Shown in pieces: positions 21,501 to 36,500 of a stretch of 64,000 nt of DNA. Under the pieces are notes generated by a model that saw only the letters and a program-made list of their open reading frames with translations, was not told the DNA's origin and made no database searches. Positions within the stretch are counted from its first letter, which is position 1, and the number at the start of each line of letters is the position of its first letter. The stretch comes from Patiria miniata. Lineage: Eukaryota > Echinodermata > Asteroidea > Valvatida > Asterinidae. The stretch spans positions 5,451,874 to 5,515,873 of the forward strand of contig NW_024037070.1 in assembly GCF_015706575.1 (NCBI RefSeq), in the 5' to 3' direction. A program made the position numbers and the translations under genes.

Positions 21501-24500
21501 TTGTGCAGTAAGTCCCATAGCAAGGGCTGTCAGCGCCGGCCGACATGGCTCTCATGTGTCGCGGTCTAAAGGTACCTTAACATGGATGGATTTTGACAAA
21601 CTATAGCTTGTTGGATGGCGGATGAATAGGCCAACAAGCTGACAAATCGGCAAGGCTTCAGACTTGAAACTTTTGGAGTGAGCTCCAGACGTAGGTACAT
21701 GATGCCCCCAGTTTCGTTTTTGTGCAGTAAGTCCCATAGCAAGGGCTGTCAGCGCCGGCCGACATGGCTCTCATGTGTCGCGGTCTAAAGGTACCTTAAC
21801 ATGGATGGATTTTGACAAACTATAGCTTGTTGGATGGCGGATGAATAGGCCAACAAGCTGACAAATCGGCAAGGCTTCAGACTTGAAACTTTTGGAGTGA
21901 GCTCCAGACGTAGGTACATGATGCCCCCAGTTTCGTTTTTGTGCAGTAAGTCCCATAGCAAGGGCTGTCAGCGCCGGCCGACATGGCTCTCATGTGTCGC
22001 GGTCTAAAGGTACCTTAACATGGATGGATTTTGACAAACTATAGCTTGTTGGATGGCGGATGAATAGGCCAACAAGCTGACAAATCGGCAAGGCTTCAGA
22101 CTTGAAACTTTTGGAGTGAGCTCCAGACGTAGGTACATGATGCCCCCAGTTTCGTTTTTGTGCAGTAAGTCCCATAGCAAGGGCTGTCAGCGCCGGCCGA
22201 CAAGGCTCTCATGTGTCGCGGTCTAAAGGTACCTTAACATGGATGGATTTTGACAAACTATAGCTTGTTGATGGCGGATGAATAGGCCAACAAGCTGACA
22301 AATCGGCAAGGCTTCAGACTTGAAACTTTTGGAGTGAGCTCCAGACGTAGGTACATGATGCCCCCAGTTTCGTTTTTGTGCAGTAAGTCCCATAGCAAGG
22401 GCTGTCAGCGCAGGCCGACATGGCTCTCATGTGTCGCGGTCTAAAGGTACCTTAACATGGATGGATTTTGACAAACTATAGCTTGTTGGATGGCGGATGA
22501 ATAGGCCAACAAGCTGACAAATCGGCAAGGCTTCAGACTTGAAACTTGTGGAGTGAGCCCCAGACGTAGGTACATGATGCCCCCAGTTTCGTTTTTGTGC
22601 AGTAAGTCCCATAGCAAGGGCTGTCAGCGCCGGCCGACATGGCTGTCATGTGTCGCGGTCTAAAGGTACCTTAACATGGATGGATTTTGACAAACTATAG
22701 CTTGTTGATTGGCGGATGAATAGGCCAACAAGCTGACAAATCGGCAAGGCTTCAGACTTGAAACTTTTGGAGTGAGCTCCAGACGTAGGTACATGATGCC
22801 CCCAGTTTCGTTTTTGTGCAGTAAGTCCCATAGCAAGGGCTGTCAGCGCCGGCCGACATGGCTCTCATGTGTCGCGGTCTAAAGGTACCTTAACATGGAT
22901 GGATTTTGACAAACTATAGCTTGTTGGATGGCGGATGAATAGGCCAACAAGCTGACAAATCGGCAAGGCTTCAGACTTGAAACTTTTGGAGTGAGCTCCA
23001 GACGTAGGTACATGATGCCCCCAGTTTCGTTTTTGTGCAGTAAGTCCCATAGCAAGGGCTGTCAGCGCCGGCCGACATGGCTCTCATGTGTCGCGGTCTA
23101 AAGGTACCTTAACATGGATGGATTTTGACAAACTATAGCTTGTTGGATGGCGGATGAATAGGCCAACAAGCTGACAAATCGGCAAGGCTTCAGACTTGAA
23201 ACTTTTGGAGTGAGCTCCAGACGTAGGTACATGATGCCCCCAGTTTCGTTTTTGTGCAGTAAGTCCCATAGCAAGGGCTGTCAGCGCCAGCCGACATGGC
23301 TCTCATGTGTCGCGGTCTAAAGGTACCTTAACATGGATGGATTTTGACAAACTATAGCTTGTTGGATGGCGGATGAATAGGCCAACAAGCTGACAAATCG
23401 GCAAGGCTTCAGACTTGAAACTTTTGGAGTGAGCCCCAGACGTAGGTACATGATGCCCCCAGTTTCGTTTTGTGCAGTAAGTCCCATAGCAAGGGCTGTC
23501 AGCGCCGGCCGACATGGCTCTCATGTGTCGCGGTCTAAAGGTACCTTAACATGGATGGATTTTGACAAACTATAGCTTGTTGGATGGCGGATGAATAGGC
23601 CAACAAGCTGACAAATCGGCAAGGCTTCAGACTTGAAACTTTTGGAGTGAGCTCCAGACGTAGGTACATGATGCCCCCAGTTTCGTTTTTGTGCAGTAAA
23701 ACCCATAGCAAGGGCTGTCAGCGCCGACCGACATGGCTCTCATGTGTCGCGGTCTAAAGGTACCTTAACATGGATGGATTTTGACAAACTATAGCTTGTT
23801 GGATGGCGGATGAATAGGCCAACAAGCTGACAAATCGGCAAGGCTTCAGACTTGAAACTTTTGGAGTGAGCCCCAGACGTAGGTACATGATGCCCCCAGT
23901 TTCGTTTTTGTGCAGTAAGTCCCATAGCAAGGGCTGTCAGCGCCGGCCGACATGGCTCTCATGTGTCGCGGTCTAAAGGTACCTTAACATGGATGGATTT
24001 TGACAAACTATAGCTTGTTGGATGGCGGATGAATAGGCCAACAAGCTGACAAATCGGCAAGGCTTCAGACTTGAAACTTTTGGAGTGAGCTCCAGACGTA
24101 GGTACATGATGCCCCCAGTTTCGTTTTTGTGCAGTAAGTCCCATAGCAAGGGCTGTCAGCGCCGGCCGACATGGCTCTCATGTGTCGCGGTCTAAAGGTA
24201 CCTTAACATGGATGGATTTTGACAAACTATAGCTTGTTGGATGGCGGATGAATAGGCCAACAAGCTGACAAATCGGCAAGGCTTCAGACTTGAAACTTTT
24301 GGAGTGAGCTCCAGACGTAGGTACATGATGCCCCCAGTTTCGTTTTTGTGCAGTAAGTCCCATAGCAAGGGCTGTCAGCGCCGGCCGACATGGCTCTCAT
24401 GTGTCGCGGTCTAAAGGTACCTTAACATGGATGGATTTTGACAAACTATAGCTTGTTGGATGGCGGATGAATAGGCCAACAAGCTGACAAATCGGCAAGG

Positions 24501-27500
24501 CTTCAGACTTGAAACTTTTGGAGTGAGCCCCAGACGTAGGTACATGATGCCCCCAGTTTCGTTTTTGTGCAGTAAGTCCCATAGCAAGGGCTGTCAGCGC
24601 CGGCCGACATGGCTCTCATGTGTCGCGGTCTAAAGGTACCTTAACATGGATGGATTTTGACAAACTATAGCTTGTTGGATGGCGGATGAATAGGCCAACA
24701 AGCTGACAAATCGGCAAGGCTTCAGACTTGAAACTTTTGGAGTGAGCCCCAGACGTAGGTACATGATGCCCCCAGTTTCGTTTTTGTGCAGTAAGTCCCA
24801 TAGCAAGGGCTGTCAGCGCCGGCCGACATGGCTCTCATGTGTCGCGGTCTAAAGGTACCTTAACATGGATGGATTTTGACAAACTATAGCTTGTTGGATG
24901 GCGGATGAATAGGCCAACAAGCTGACAAATCGGCAAGGCTTCAGACTTGAAACTTTTGGAGTGAGCCCCAGACGTAGGTACATGATGCCCCCAGTTTCGT
25001 TTTTGTGCAGTAAGTCCCATAGCAAGGGCTGTCAGCGCCGGCCGACATGGCTCTCATGTGTCGCGGTCTAAAGGTACCTTAACATGGATGGATTTTGACA
25101 AACTATAGCTTGTTGGATGGCGGATGAATAGGCCAACAAGCTGACAAATCGGCAAGGCTTCAGACTTGAAACTTTTGGAGTGAGCTCCAGACGTAGGTAC
25201 ATGATGCCCCCAGTTTCGTTTTTGTGCAGTAAGTCCCATAGCAAGGGCTGTCAGCGCCGGCCGACATGGCTCTCATGTGTCGCGGTCTAAAGGTACCTTA
25301 ACATGGATGGATTTTGACAAACTATAGCTTGTTGGATGGCGGATGAATAGGCCAACAAGCTGACAAATCGGCAAGGCTTCAGACTTGAAACTTTTGGAGT
25401 GAGCTCCAGACGTAGGTACATGATGCCCCCAGTTTCGTTTTTTGTGCAGTAAGTCCCATAGCAAGGGCTGTCAGCGCCGGCCGACATGGCTCTCATGTGT
25501 CGCGGTCTAAAGGTACCTTAACATGGATGGATTTTGACAAACTATAGCTTGTTCGATGGCGGATGAATAGGCCAACAAGCTGACAAATCGGCAAGGCTTC
25601 AGACTTGAAACTTTTGGAGTGAGCTCCAGACGTAGGTACATGATGCCCCCAGTTTCGTTTTTGTGCAGTAAGTCCCATAGCAAGGGCTGTCAGCGCCGGC
25701 CGACATGGCTCTCATGTGTCGCGGTCTAAAGGTACCTTAACATGGATGGATTTTGACAAACTATAGCTTGTTGGATGGCGGATGAATAGGCCAACAAGCT
25801 GACAAATCGGCAAGGCTTCAGACTTGAAACTTTTGGAGTGAGCTCCAGACGTAGGTACATGATGCCCCCAGTTTCGTTTTTGTGCAGTAAGTCCCATAGC
25901 AAGGGCTGTCAGCGCCAGCCGACATGGCTCTCATGTGTCGCGGTCTAAAGGTACCTTAACATGGATGGATTTTGACAAACTATAGCTTGTTGGATGGCGG
26001 ATGAATAGGCCAACAAGCTGACAAATCGGCAAGGCTTCAGACTTGAAACTTTTGGAGTGAGCTCCAGACGTAGGTACATGATGCCCCCAGTTTCGTTTTT
26101 GTGCAGTAAGTCCCATAGCAAGGGCTGTCAGCGCCGGCCGACATGGCTCTCATGTGTCGCGGTCTAAAGGTACCTTAACATGGATGGATTTTGACAAATT
26201 ATAGCTTGTTGGATGGCGGATGAATAGGCCAACAAGCTGACAAATCGGCAAGGCTTCAGACTTGAAACTTTTGGAGTGAGCCTCAGACGTAGGTACATGA
26301 TGCCCCCAGTTTCGTTTTTGTGCAGTAAGTCCCATAGCAAGGGCTGTCAGCGCCGGCCGACATGGCTCTCATGTGTCGCGGTCTAAAGGTACCTTAACAT
26401 GGATGGATTTTGACAAACTATAGCTTGTTGGATGGCGGATGAATAAGCCAACAAGCTGACAAATCGGCAAGGCTTCAGACTTGAAACTTTTGGAGTGAGC
26501 TCCAGACGTAGGTACATGATGCCCCCAGTTTCGTTTTTGTGCAGTAAGTCCCATAGCAAGGGCTGTCAGCGCCGGCCGACATGGCTCTCATGTGTCGCGG
26601 TCTAAAGGTACCTTAACATGGATGGATTTTGACAAACTATAGCTTGTTGGATGGCGGATGAATAGGCCAACAAGCTGACAAATCGGCAAGGCTTCAGACT
26701 TGAAACTTTTGGAGTGAGCTCCAGACGTAGGTACATGATGCCCCCAGTTTCGTTTTTGTGCAGTAAGTCCCATAGCAAGGGCTGTCAGCGCCGGCCGACA
26801 TGGCTTCATGTGTCGCGGTCTAAAGGTACCTTAACATGGATGGATTTTGACAAACTATAGCTTGTTGGATGGCGGATGAATAGGCCAACAAGCTGACAAA
26901 TCGGCAAGGCTTCAGACTTGAAACTTTTGGAGTGAGCCCCAGACGTAGGTACATGATGCCCCCAGTTTCGTTTTTGTGCAGTAAGTCCCATAGCAAGGGC
27001 TGTCGGCGCCGGCCGACATGGCTCTCATGTGTCGCGGTCTAAAGGTACCTTAACATGGATGGATTTTGACAAACTATAGCTTGTTGGATGGCGGATGAAT
27101 AGGCCAACAAGTTGACAAATCGGCAAGGCTTCAGACTTGAAACTTTTGGAGTGAGCTCCAGACGTAGGTACATGATGCCCCCAGTTTCGTTTTTGTGCAG
27201 TAAGTCCCATAGCAAGGGCTGTCAGCGCCGGCCGACATGGCTCTCATGTGTCGCGGTCTAAAGGTACCTTAACATGGATGGATTTTGACAAACTATAGCT
27301 TGTTGGATGGCGGATGAATAGGCCAACAAGCTGACAAATCGGCAAGGCTTCAGACTTGAAACTTTTGGAGTGAGCTCCAGACGTAGGTACATGATGCCCC
27401 CAGTTTCGTTTTTGTGCAGTAAGTCCCATAGCAAGGGCTGTCAGCGCCGGCCGACATGGCTCTCATGTGTCGCGGTCTAAAGGTACCTTAACATAGATGG

Positions 27501-30500
27501 ATTTTGACAAACTATAGCTTGTTGGATGGCGGATGAATAGGCCAACAAGCTGACAAATCGGCAAGGCTTCAGACTTGAAACTTTTGGAGTGAGCTCCAGA
27601 CGTAGGTACATGATGCCCCCAGTTTCGTTTTTGTGCAGTAAGTCCCATAGCAAGGGCTGTCGGCGCCGGCCGACATGGCTCTCATGTGTCGCGGTCTAAA
27701 GGTACCTTAACATGGATGGATTTTGACAAACTATAGCTTGTTGGATGGCAGATGAATAGGCCATCAAGCTGACAAATCGGCAAGGCTTCAGACTTGAAAC
27801 TTTTGGAGTGAGCCTCAGACGTAGGTACATGATGCCCCCAGTTTCGTTTTTGTGCAGTAAGTCCCATAGCAAGGGCTGTCAGCGCCGGCCGACATGGCTC
27901 TCATGTGTCGCGGTCTAAAGGTACCTTAACATGGATGGATTTTCACAAACTATAGCTTGTTGGATGGCGGATGAATAGGCCAACAAGCTGACAAATCGGC
28001 AAGGCTTCAGACTTGAAACTTTTGGAGTGAGCTCCAGACTTAGGTACATGATGCCCCCAGTTTCGTTTTTGTGCTGTAAGTCCCATAGCAAGGGCTGTCA
28101 GCGCCGGCCGACATGGCTCTCATGTGTCGCGGTCTAAAGGTACCTTAACATGGATGGATTTTGACAAACTATAGCTTGTTGGATGGCGGATGAATAGGCC
28201 AACAAGCTGACAAATCGGCAAGGCTTCAGACTTGAAACTTTTGGAGTGAGCCCCAGACGTAGGTACATGATGCCCCCAGTTTCGTTTTTGTGCAGTAAGT
28301 CCCATAGCAAGGGCTGTCAGCGCCGGCCGACATGGCTCTCATGTGTCGCGGTCTAAAGGTACCTTAACATGGATGGATTTTGACAAACTATAGCTTGTTG
28401 GATGGCGGATGAATAGGCCAACAAGCTGACAAATCGGCAAGGCTTCAGACTTGAAACTTTTGGAGTGAGCCCCAGACGTAGGTACATGATGCCCCCAGTT
28501 TCGTTTTTGTGCAGTAAGTCCCATAGCAAGGGCTGTCAGCGCCGGCCGACATGGCTCTCATGTGTCGCGGTCTAAAGGTACCTTAACATGGATGGATTTT
28601 GACAAACTATAGCTTGTTGGATGGCGGATGAATAGGCCAACAAGCTGACAAATCGGCAAGGCTTCAGACTTGAAACTTTTGGAGTGAGCTCCAGACGTAG
28701 GTACATGATGCCCCCAGTTTCGTTTTTGTGCAGTAAGTCCCATAGCAAGGGCTGTCAGCGCCGGCCAACATGGCTCTCATGTGTCGCGGTCTAAAGGTAC
28801 CTTAACATGGATGGATTTTGACAAACTATAGCTTGTTGGATGGCGGATGAATAGGCCAACAAGCTGACAAATCGGCAAGGCTTCAGACTTGAAACTTTTG
28901 GAGGGGCTCCAGACGTAGGTACATGATGCCCCCAGTTTCGTTTTTGTGCAGTAAGTCCCATAGCAAGGGCTGTCAGCGCCGGCCGACATGGCTCTCATGT
29001 GTCGCGGTCTAAAGGTACCTTAACATAGATGGATTTTGACAAACTATAGCTTGTTGGATGGCGGATGAATAGGCCAACAAGCTGACAAATCGGCAAGGCT
29101 TCAGACTTGAAACTTTTGGAGTGAGCTCCAGACGTAGGTACATGATGCCCCCAGTTTCGTTTTTGTGCAGTAAGTCCCATAGCAAGGGCTGTCAGCGCCG
29201 GCCGACATGGCTCTCATGTGTCGCGGTCTAAAGGTACCTTAACATGGATGGATTTTGACAAACTATAGCTTGTTGGATGGCGGATGAATAGGCCAACAAG
29301 CTGACAAATCGGCAAGGCTTCAGACTTGAAACTTTTGGAGTGAGCTCCAGACGTAGGTACATGATGCCCCCAGTTTCGTTTTTGTGCAGTAAGTCCCATA
29401 GCAAGGGCTGTCAGCGCCGGCCGACATGGCTCTCATGTGTCGCGGTCTAAAGGTACCTTAACATGGATGGATTTTGACAAACTATAGCTTGTTGGATGGC
29501 GGATGAATAGGCCAACAAGCTGACAAATCGGCAAGGCTTCAGACTTGAAACTTTTGGAGTGAGCTCCAGACGTAGGTACATGATGCCCCCAGTTTCGTTT
29601 TTGTGCAGTAAGTCCCATAGCAAGGGCTGTCAGCGCCGGCCGACATGGCTCTCATGTGTCGCGGTCTAAAGGTACCTTAACATGGATGGATTTTGACAAA
29701 CTATAGCTTGTTGGATGGCGGATGAATAGGCCAACAAGCTGACAAATCGGCAAGGCTTCAGACTTGAAACTTTTGGAGTGAGCTCCAGACGTAGGTACAT
29801 GATGCCCCCAGTTTCGTTTTTGTGCAGTAAGTCCCATAGCAAGGGCTGTCAGCGCCGGCCGACATGGCTCTCATGTGTCGCGGTCTAAAGGTACCTTAAC
29901 ATGGATGGATTTTGACAAACTATAGCTTGTTGGATGGCGGATGAATAGGCCAACAAGCTGACAAATCGGCAAGGCTTCAGACTTGAAACTTTTGGAGTGA
30001 GCTCCAGACGTAGGTACATGATGCCCCCAGTTTCGTTTTTGTGCAGTAAGTCCCATAGCAAGGGCTGTCAGCGCCGGCCGACATGGCTCTCATGTGTCGC
30101 GGTCTAAAGGTACCTTAACATGGATGGATTTTGACAAACTATAGCTTGTTGGATGGCGGATGAATAGGCCAACAAGCTGACAAATCGGCAAGGCTTCAGA
30201 CTTGAAACTTTTGGAGTGAGCTCCAGACGTAGGTACATGATGCCCCCAGTTTCGTTTTTGTGCAGTAAGTCCCATAGCAAGGGCTGTCAGCGCCGGCCGA
30301 CATGGCTCTCATGTGTCGCGGTCTAAAGGTACCTTAACATGGATGGATTTTGACAAACTATAGCTTGTTGGATGGCGGATGAATAGGCCAACAAGCTGAC
30401 AAATCGGCAAGGCTTCAGACTTGAAACTTTTGGAGTGAGCCCCAGACGTAGGTACATGATGCCCCCAGTTTCGTTTTTGTGCAGTAAGTCCCATAGCAAG

Positions 30501-33500
30501 GGCTGTCGGCGCCGGCCGACATGGCTCTCATGTGTCGCGGTCTAAAGGTACCTTAACATGGATGGATTTTGACAAACTATAGCTTGTTGGATGGCGGATG
30601 AATAGGCCAACAAGCTGACAAATCGGCAAGGCTTCAGACTTGAAACTTTTGGAGTGAGCTCCAGACGTAGGTACATGATGCCCCCAGTTTCGTTTTTGTG
30701 CAGTAAGTCCCATAGCAAGGGCTGTCAGCGCCGGCCGACATGGCTCTCATGTGTCGCGGTCTAAAGGTACCTTAACATGGATGGATTTTGACAAACTATA
30801 GCTTGTTGGATGGCGGATGAATAGGCCAACAAGCTGACAAATCGGCAAGGCTTCAGACTTGAAACTTTTGGAGTGAGCTCCAGACGTAGGTACATGATGC
30901 CCCCAGTTTCGTTTTTGTGCAGTAAGTCCCATAGCAAGGGCTGTCAGCGCCGGCCGACATGGCTCTCATGTGTCGCGGTCTAAAGGTACCTTAACATGGA
31001 TGGATTTTGACAAACTATAGCTTGTTGGATGGCGGATGAATAGGCCAACAAGCTGACAAATCGGCAAGGCTTCAGACTTGAAACTTTTGGAGTGAGCCCC
31101 AGACGTAGGTACATGATGCCCCCAGTTTCGTTTTTGTGCAGTAAGTCCCATAGCAAGGGCTGTCAGCGCCGGCCGACATGGCTCTCATGTGTCGCGGTCT
31201 AAAGGTACCTTAACATGGATGGATTTTGACAAACTATAGCTTGTTGGATGGCGGATGAATAGGCCAACAAGCTGACAAATCGGCAAGGCTTCAGACTTGA
31301 AACTTTTGGAGTGAGCTCCAGACGTAGGTACATGATGCCCCCAGTTTCGTTTTTGTGCAGTAAGTCCCATAGCAAGGGCTGTCAGCGCCGGCCGACATGG
31401 CTCTCATGTGTCGCGGTCTAAAGGTACCTTAACATGGATGGATTTTGACAAACTATAGCTTGTTGGATGGCGGATGAATAGGCCAACAAGCTGACAAATC
31501 GGCAAGGCTTCAGACTTGAAACTTTTGGAGTGAGCCCCAGACGTAGGTACATGATGCCCCCAGTTTCGTTTTTGTGCAGTAAGTCCCATAGCAAGGGCTG
31601 TCAGCGCCGGCCGACATGGCTCTCATGTGTCGCGGTCTAAAGGTACCTTAACATGGATGGATTTTGACAAACTATAGCTTGTTGGATGGCGGATGAATAG
31701 GCCAACAAGCTGACAAATCGGCAAGGCTTCAGACTTGAAACTTTTGGAGTGAGCCCCAGACGTAGGTACATGATGCCCCCAGTTTCGTTTTTGTGCAGTA
31801 AGTCCCATAGCAAGGGCTGTCAGCGCCGGCCGACATGGCTCTCATGTGTCGCGGTCTAAAGGTACCTTAACATGGATGGATTTTGACAAACTATAGCTTG
31901 TTGGATGGCGGATGAATAGGCCAACAAGCTGACAAATCGGCAAGGCTTCAGACTTGAAACTTTTGGAGTGAGCTCCAGACGTAGGTACATGATGCCCCCA
32001 GTTTCGTTTTTGTGCAGTAAGTCCCATAGCAAGGGCTGTCAGCGCCGGCCAACATGGCTCTCATGTGTCGCGGTCTAAAGGTACCTTAACATGGATGGAT
32101 TTTGACAAACTATAGCTTGTTGGATGGCGGATGAATAGGCCAACAAGCTGACAAATCGGCAAGGCTTCAGACTTGAAACTTTTGGAGGAGCTCCAGACGT
32201 AGGTACATGATGCCCCCAGTTTCGTTTTTGTGCAGTAAGTCCCATAGCAAGGGCTGTCAGCGCCGGCCGACATGGCTCTCATGTGTCGCGGTCTAAAGGT
32301 ACCTTAACATGGATGGATTTTGACAAACTATAGCTTGTTGGATGGCGGATGAATAGGCCAACAAGCTGACAAATCGGCAAGGCTTCAGACTTGAAACTTT
32401 TGGAGTGAGCTCCAGACGTAGGTACATGATGCCCCCAGTTTCGTTTTTGTGCAGTAAGTCCCATAGCAAGGGCTGTCAGCGCCGGCCGACATGGCTCTCA
32501 TGTGTCGCGGTCTAAAGGTACCTTAACATGGATGGATTTTGACAAACTATAGCTTGTTGGATGGCGGATGAATAGGCCAACAAGCTGACAAATCGGCAAG
32601 GCTTCAGACTTGAAACTTTTGGAGTGAGCTCCAGACGTAGGTACATGATGCCCCCAGTTTCGTTTTTGTGCAGTAAGTCCCATAGCAAGGGCTGTCAGCG
32701 CCGGCCGACATGGCTCTCATGTGTCGCGGTCTAAAGGTACCTTAACATAGATGGATTTTGACAAACTATAGCTTGTTGGATGGCGGATGAATAGGCCAAC
32801 AAGCTGACAAATCGGCAAGGCTTCAGACTTGAAACTTTTGGAGTGAGCTCCAGACGTAGGTACATGATGCCCCCAGTTTCGTTTTTGTGCAGTAAGTCCC
32901 ATAGCAAGGGCTGTCAGCGCCGGCCGACATGGCTCTCATGTGTCGCGGTCTAAAGGTACCTTAACATGGATGGATTTTGACAAACTATAGCTTGTTGGAT
33001 GGCGGATGAATAGGCCAACAAGCTGACAAATCGGCAAGGCTTCAGACTTGAAACTTTTGGAGTGAGCTCCAGACGTAGGTACATGATGCCCCCAGTTTCG
33101 TTTTTGTGCAGTAAGTCCCATAGCAAGGGCTGTCAGCGCCGGCCGACATGGCTCTCATGTGTCGCGGTCTAAAGGTACCTTAACATAGATGGATTTTGAC
33201 AAACTATAGCTTGTTGGATGGCGGATGAATAGGCCAACAAGCTGACAAATCGGCAAGGCTTCAGACTTGAAACTTTTGGAGTGAGCTCCAGACGTAGGTA
33301 CATGATGCCCCCAGTTTCGTTTTTGTGCAGTAAGTCCCATAGCAAGGGCTGTCAGCGCCGGCCGACATGGCTCTCATGTGTCGCGGTCTAAAGGTACCTT
33401 AACATGGATGGATTTTGACAAACTATAGCTTGTTGGATGGCGGATGAATAGGCCAACAAGCTGACAAATCGGCAAGGCTTCAGACTTGAAACTTTTGGAG

Positions 33501-36500
33501 TGAGCCCCAGACGTAGGTACATGATGCCCCCAGTTTCGTTTTGTGCAGTAAGTCCCATAGCAAGGGCTGTCAGCGCCGGCCGACATGGCTCTCATGTGTC
33601 GCGGTCTAAAGGTACCTTAACATGGATGGATTTTGACAAACTATAGCTTGTTGGATGGCGGATGAATAGGCCAACAAGCTGACAAATCGGCAAGGCTTCA
33701 GACTTGAAACTTTTGGAGTGAGCTCCAGACGTAGGTACATGATGCCCCCAGTTTCGTTTTTGTGCAGTAAGTCCCATAGCAAGGGCTGTCAGCGCCGGCC
33801 GACATGGCTCTCATGTGTCGCGGTCTAAAAGTACCTTAACATGGATGGATTTTGACAAACTATAGCTTGTTGGATGGCGGATGAATAGGCCAACAAACTG
33901 ACAAATCGGCAAGGCTTCAGACTTGAAACTTTTGGAGTGAGCTCCAGACGTAGGTACATGATGCCCCCAGTTTCGTTTTTGTGCAGTAAGTCCCATAGCA
34001 AGGGCTGTCAGCGCCGGCCGACATGGCTCTCATGTGTCGCGGTCTAAAGGTACCTTAACATGGATGGATTTTGACAAACTATAGCTTGTTGGATGGCGGA
34101 TGAATAGGCCAACAAGCTGACAAATCGGCAAGGCTTCAGACTTGAAACTTTTGGAGTGAGCCCCAGACGTAGGTACATGATGCCCCCAGTTTCGTTTTTG
34201 TGCAGTAAGTCCCATAGCAAGGGCTGTCAGCGCCGGCCGACATGGCTCTCATGTGTCGCGGTCTAAAGGTACCTTAACATGGATGGATTTTGACAAACTA
34301 TAGCTTGTTGGATGGCGGATGAATAGGCCAACAAGCTGACAAATCGGCAAGGCTTCAGACTTGAAACTTTTGGAGTGAGCTCCAGACGTAGGTACATGAT
34401 GCCCCCAGTTTCGTTTTTGTGCAGTAAGTCCCATAGCAAGGGCTGTCAGCGCCGGCCGACATGGCTCTCATGTGTCGCGGTCTAAAGGTACCTTAACATG
34501 GATGGATTTTGACAAACTATAGCTTGTTGGATGGCGGATGAATAGGCCAACAAGCTGACAAATCGGCAAGGCTTCAGACTTGAAACTTTTGGAGTGAGCT
34601 CCAGACGTAGGTACATGATGCCCCCAGTTTCGTTTTTGTGCAGTAAGTCCCATAGCAAGGGCTGTCAGCGCCGGCCGACATGGCTCTCATGTGTCGCGGT
34701 CTAAAGGTACCTTAACATGGATGGATTTTGACAAACTATAGCTTGTTGGATGGCGGATGAATAGGCCAACAAGCTGACAAATCGGCAAGGCTTCAGACTT
34801 GAAACTTTTGGAGTGAACCCCAGACGTAGGTACATGATGCCCCCAGTTTCGTTTTTGTGCAGTAAGTCCCATAGCAAGGGCTGTCAGCGCCGGCCGACAT
34901 GGCTCTCATGTGTCGCGGTCTAAAGGTACCTTAACATGGATGGATTTTGACAAACTATAGCTTGTTGGATGGCGGATGAATAGGCCAACAAGCTGACAAA
35001 TCGGCAAGGCTTCAGACTTGAAACTTTTGGAGTGAGCTCCAGACGTAGGTACATGATGCCCCCAGTTTCGTTTTTGTGCAGTAAGTCCCATAGCAAGGGC
35101 TGTCAGCGCCGGCCGACATGGCTCTCATGTGTCGCGGTCTAAAGGTACCTTAACATGGATGGATTTTGACAAACTATAGCTTGTTGGATGGCGGATGAAT
35201 AGGCCAACAAGCTGACAAATCGGCAAGGCTTCAGACTTGAAACTTTTGGAGTGAGCCTCAGACGTAGGTACATGATGCCCCCAGTTTCGTTTTTGTGCAG
35301 TAAGTCCCATAGCAAGGGCTGTCAGCGCCGGCCGACATGGCTCTCATGTGTCGCGGTCTAAAGGTACCTTAACATGGATGGATTTTGACAAACTATAGCT
35401 TGTTGGATGGCGGATGAATAGGCCAACAAGCTGACAAATCGGCAAGGCTTCAGACTTGAAACTTTTGGAGTGAGCTCCAGACGTAGGTACATGATGCCCC
35501 CAGTTTCGTTTTTGTGCAGTAAGTCCCATAGCAAGGGCTGTCAGCGCCAGCCGACATGGCTCTCATGTGTCGCGGTCTAAAGGTACCTTAACATGGATGG
35601 ATTTTGACAAACTATAGCTTGTTGGATGGCGGATGAATAGGCCAACAAGCTGACAAATCGGCAAGGCTTCAGACTTGAAACTTTTGGAGTGAGCTCCAGA
35701 CGTAGGTACATGATGCCCCCAGTTTCGTTTTTGTGCAGTAAGTCCCATAGCAAGGGCTGTCAGCGCCGGCCGACATGGCTCTCATGTGTCGCGGTCTAAA
35801 GGTACCTTAACATGGATGGATTTTGACAAACTATAGCTTGTTGGATGGCGGATGAATAAGCCAACAAGCTGACAAATCGGCAAGGCTTCAGACTTGAAAC
35901 TTTTGGAGTGAGCTCCAGACTTAGGTACATGATGCCCCCAGTTTCGTTTTTGTGCAGTAAGTCCCATAGCAAGGGCTGTCAGCGCCGGCCGACATGGCTC
36001 TCATGTGTCGCGGTCTAAAGGTACCTTAACATGGATGGATTTTGACAAACTATAGCTTGTTGGATGGCGGATGAATAGGCCAACAAGCTGACAAATCGGC
36101 AAGGCTTCAGACTTGAAACTTTTGGAGTGAGCCCCAGACGTAGGTACATGATGCCCCCAGTTTCGTTTTTGTGCAGTAAGTCCCATAGCAAGGGCTGTCA
36201 GTGCCGGCCGACATGGCTTTCATGTGTCGCGGTCTAAAGGTACCTTAACATGGATGGATTTTGACAAACTATAGCTTGTTGGATGGCGGATGAATAGGCC
36301 AACAAGCTGACAAATCGGCAAGGCTTCAGACTTGAAACTTTTGGAGTGAGCCCCAGACGTAGGTACATGATGCCCCCAGTTTCGTTTTTGTGCAGTAAGT
36401 CCCATAGCAAGGGCTGTCAGCGCCGGCCGACATGGCTCTCATGTGTCGCGGTCTAAAGGTACCTTAACATGGATGGATTTTGACAAACTATAGCTTGTTG

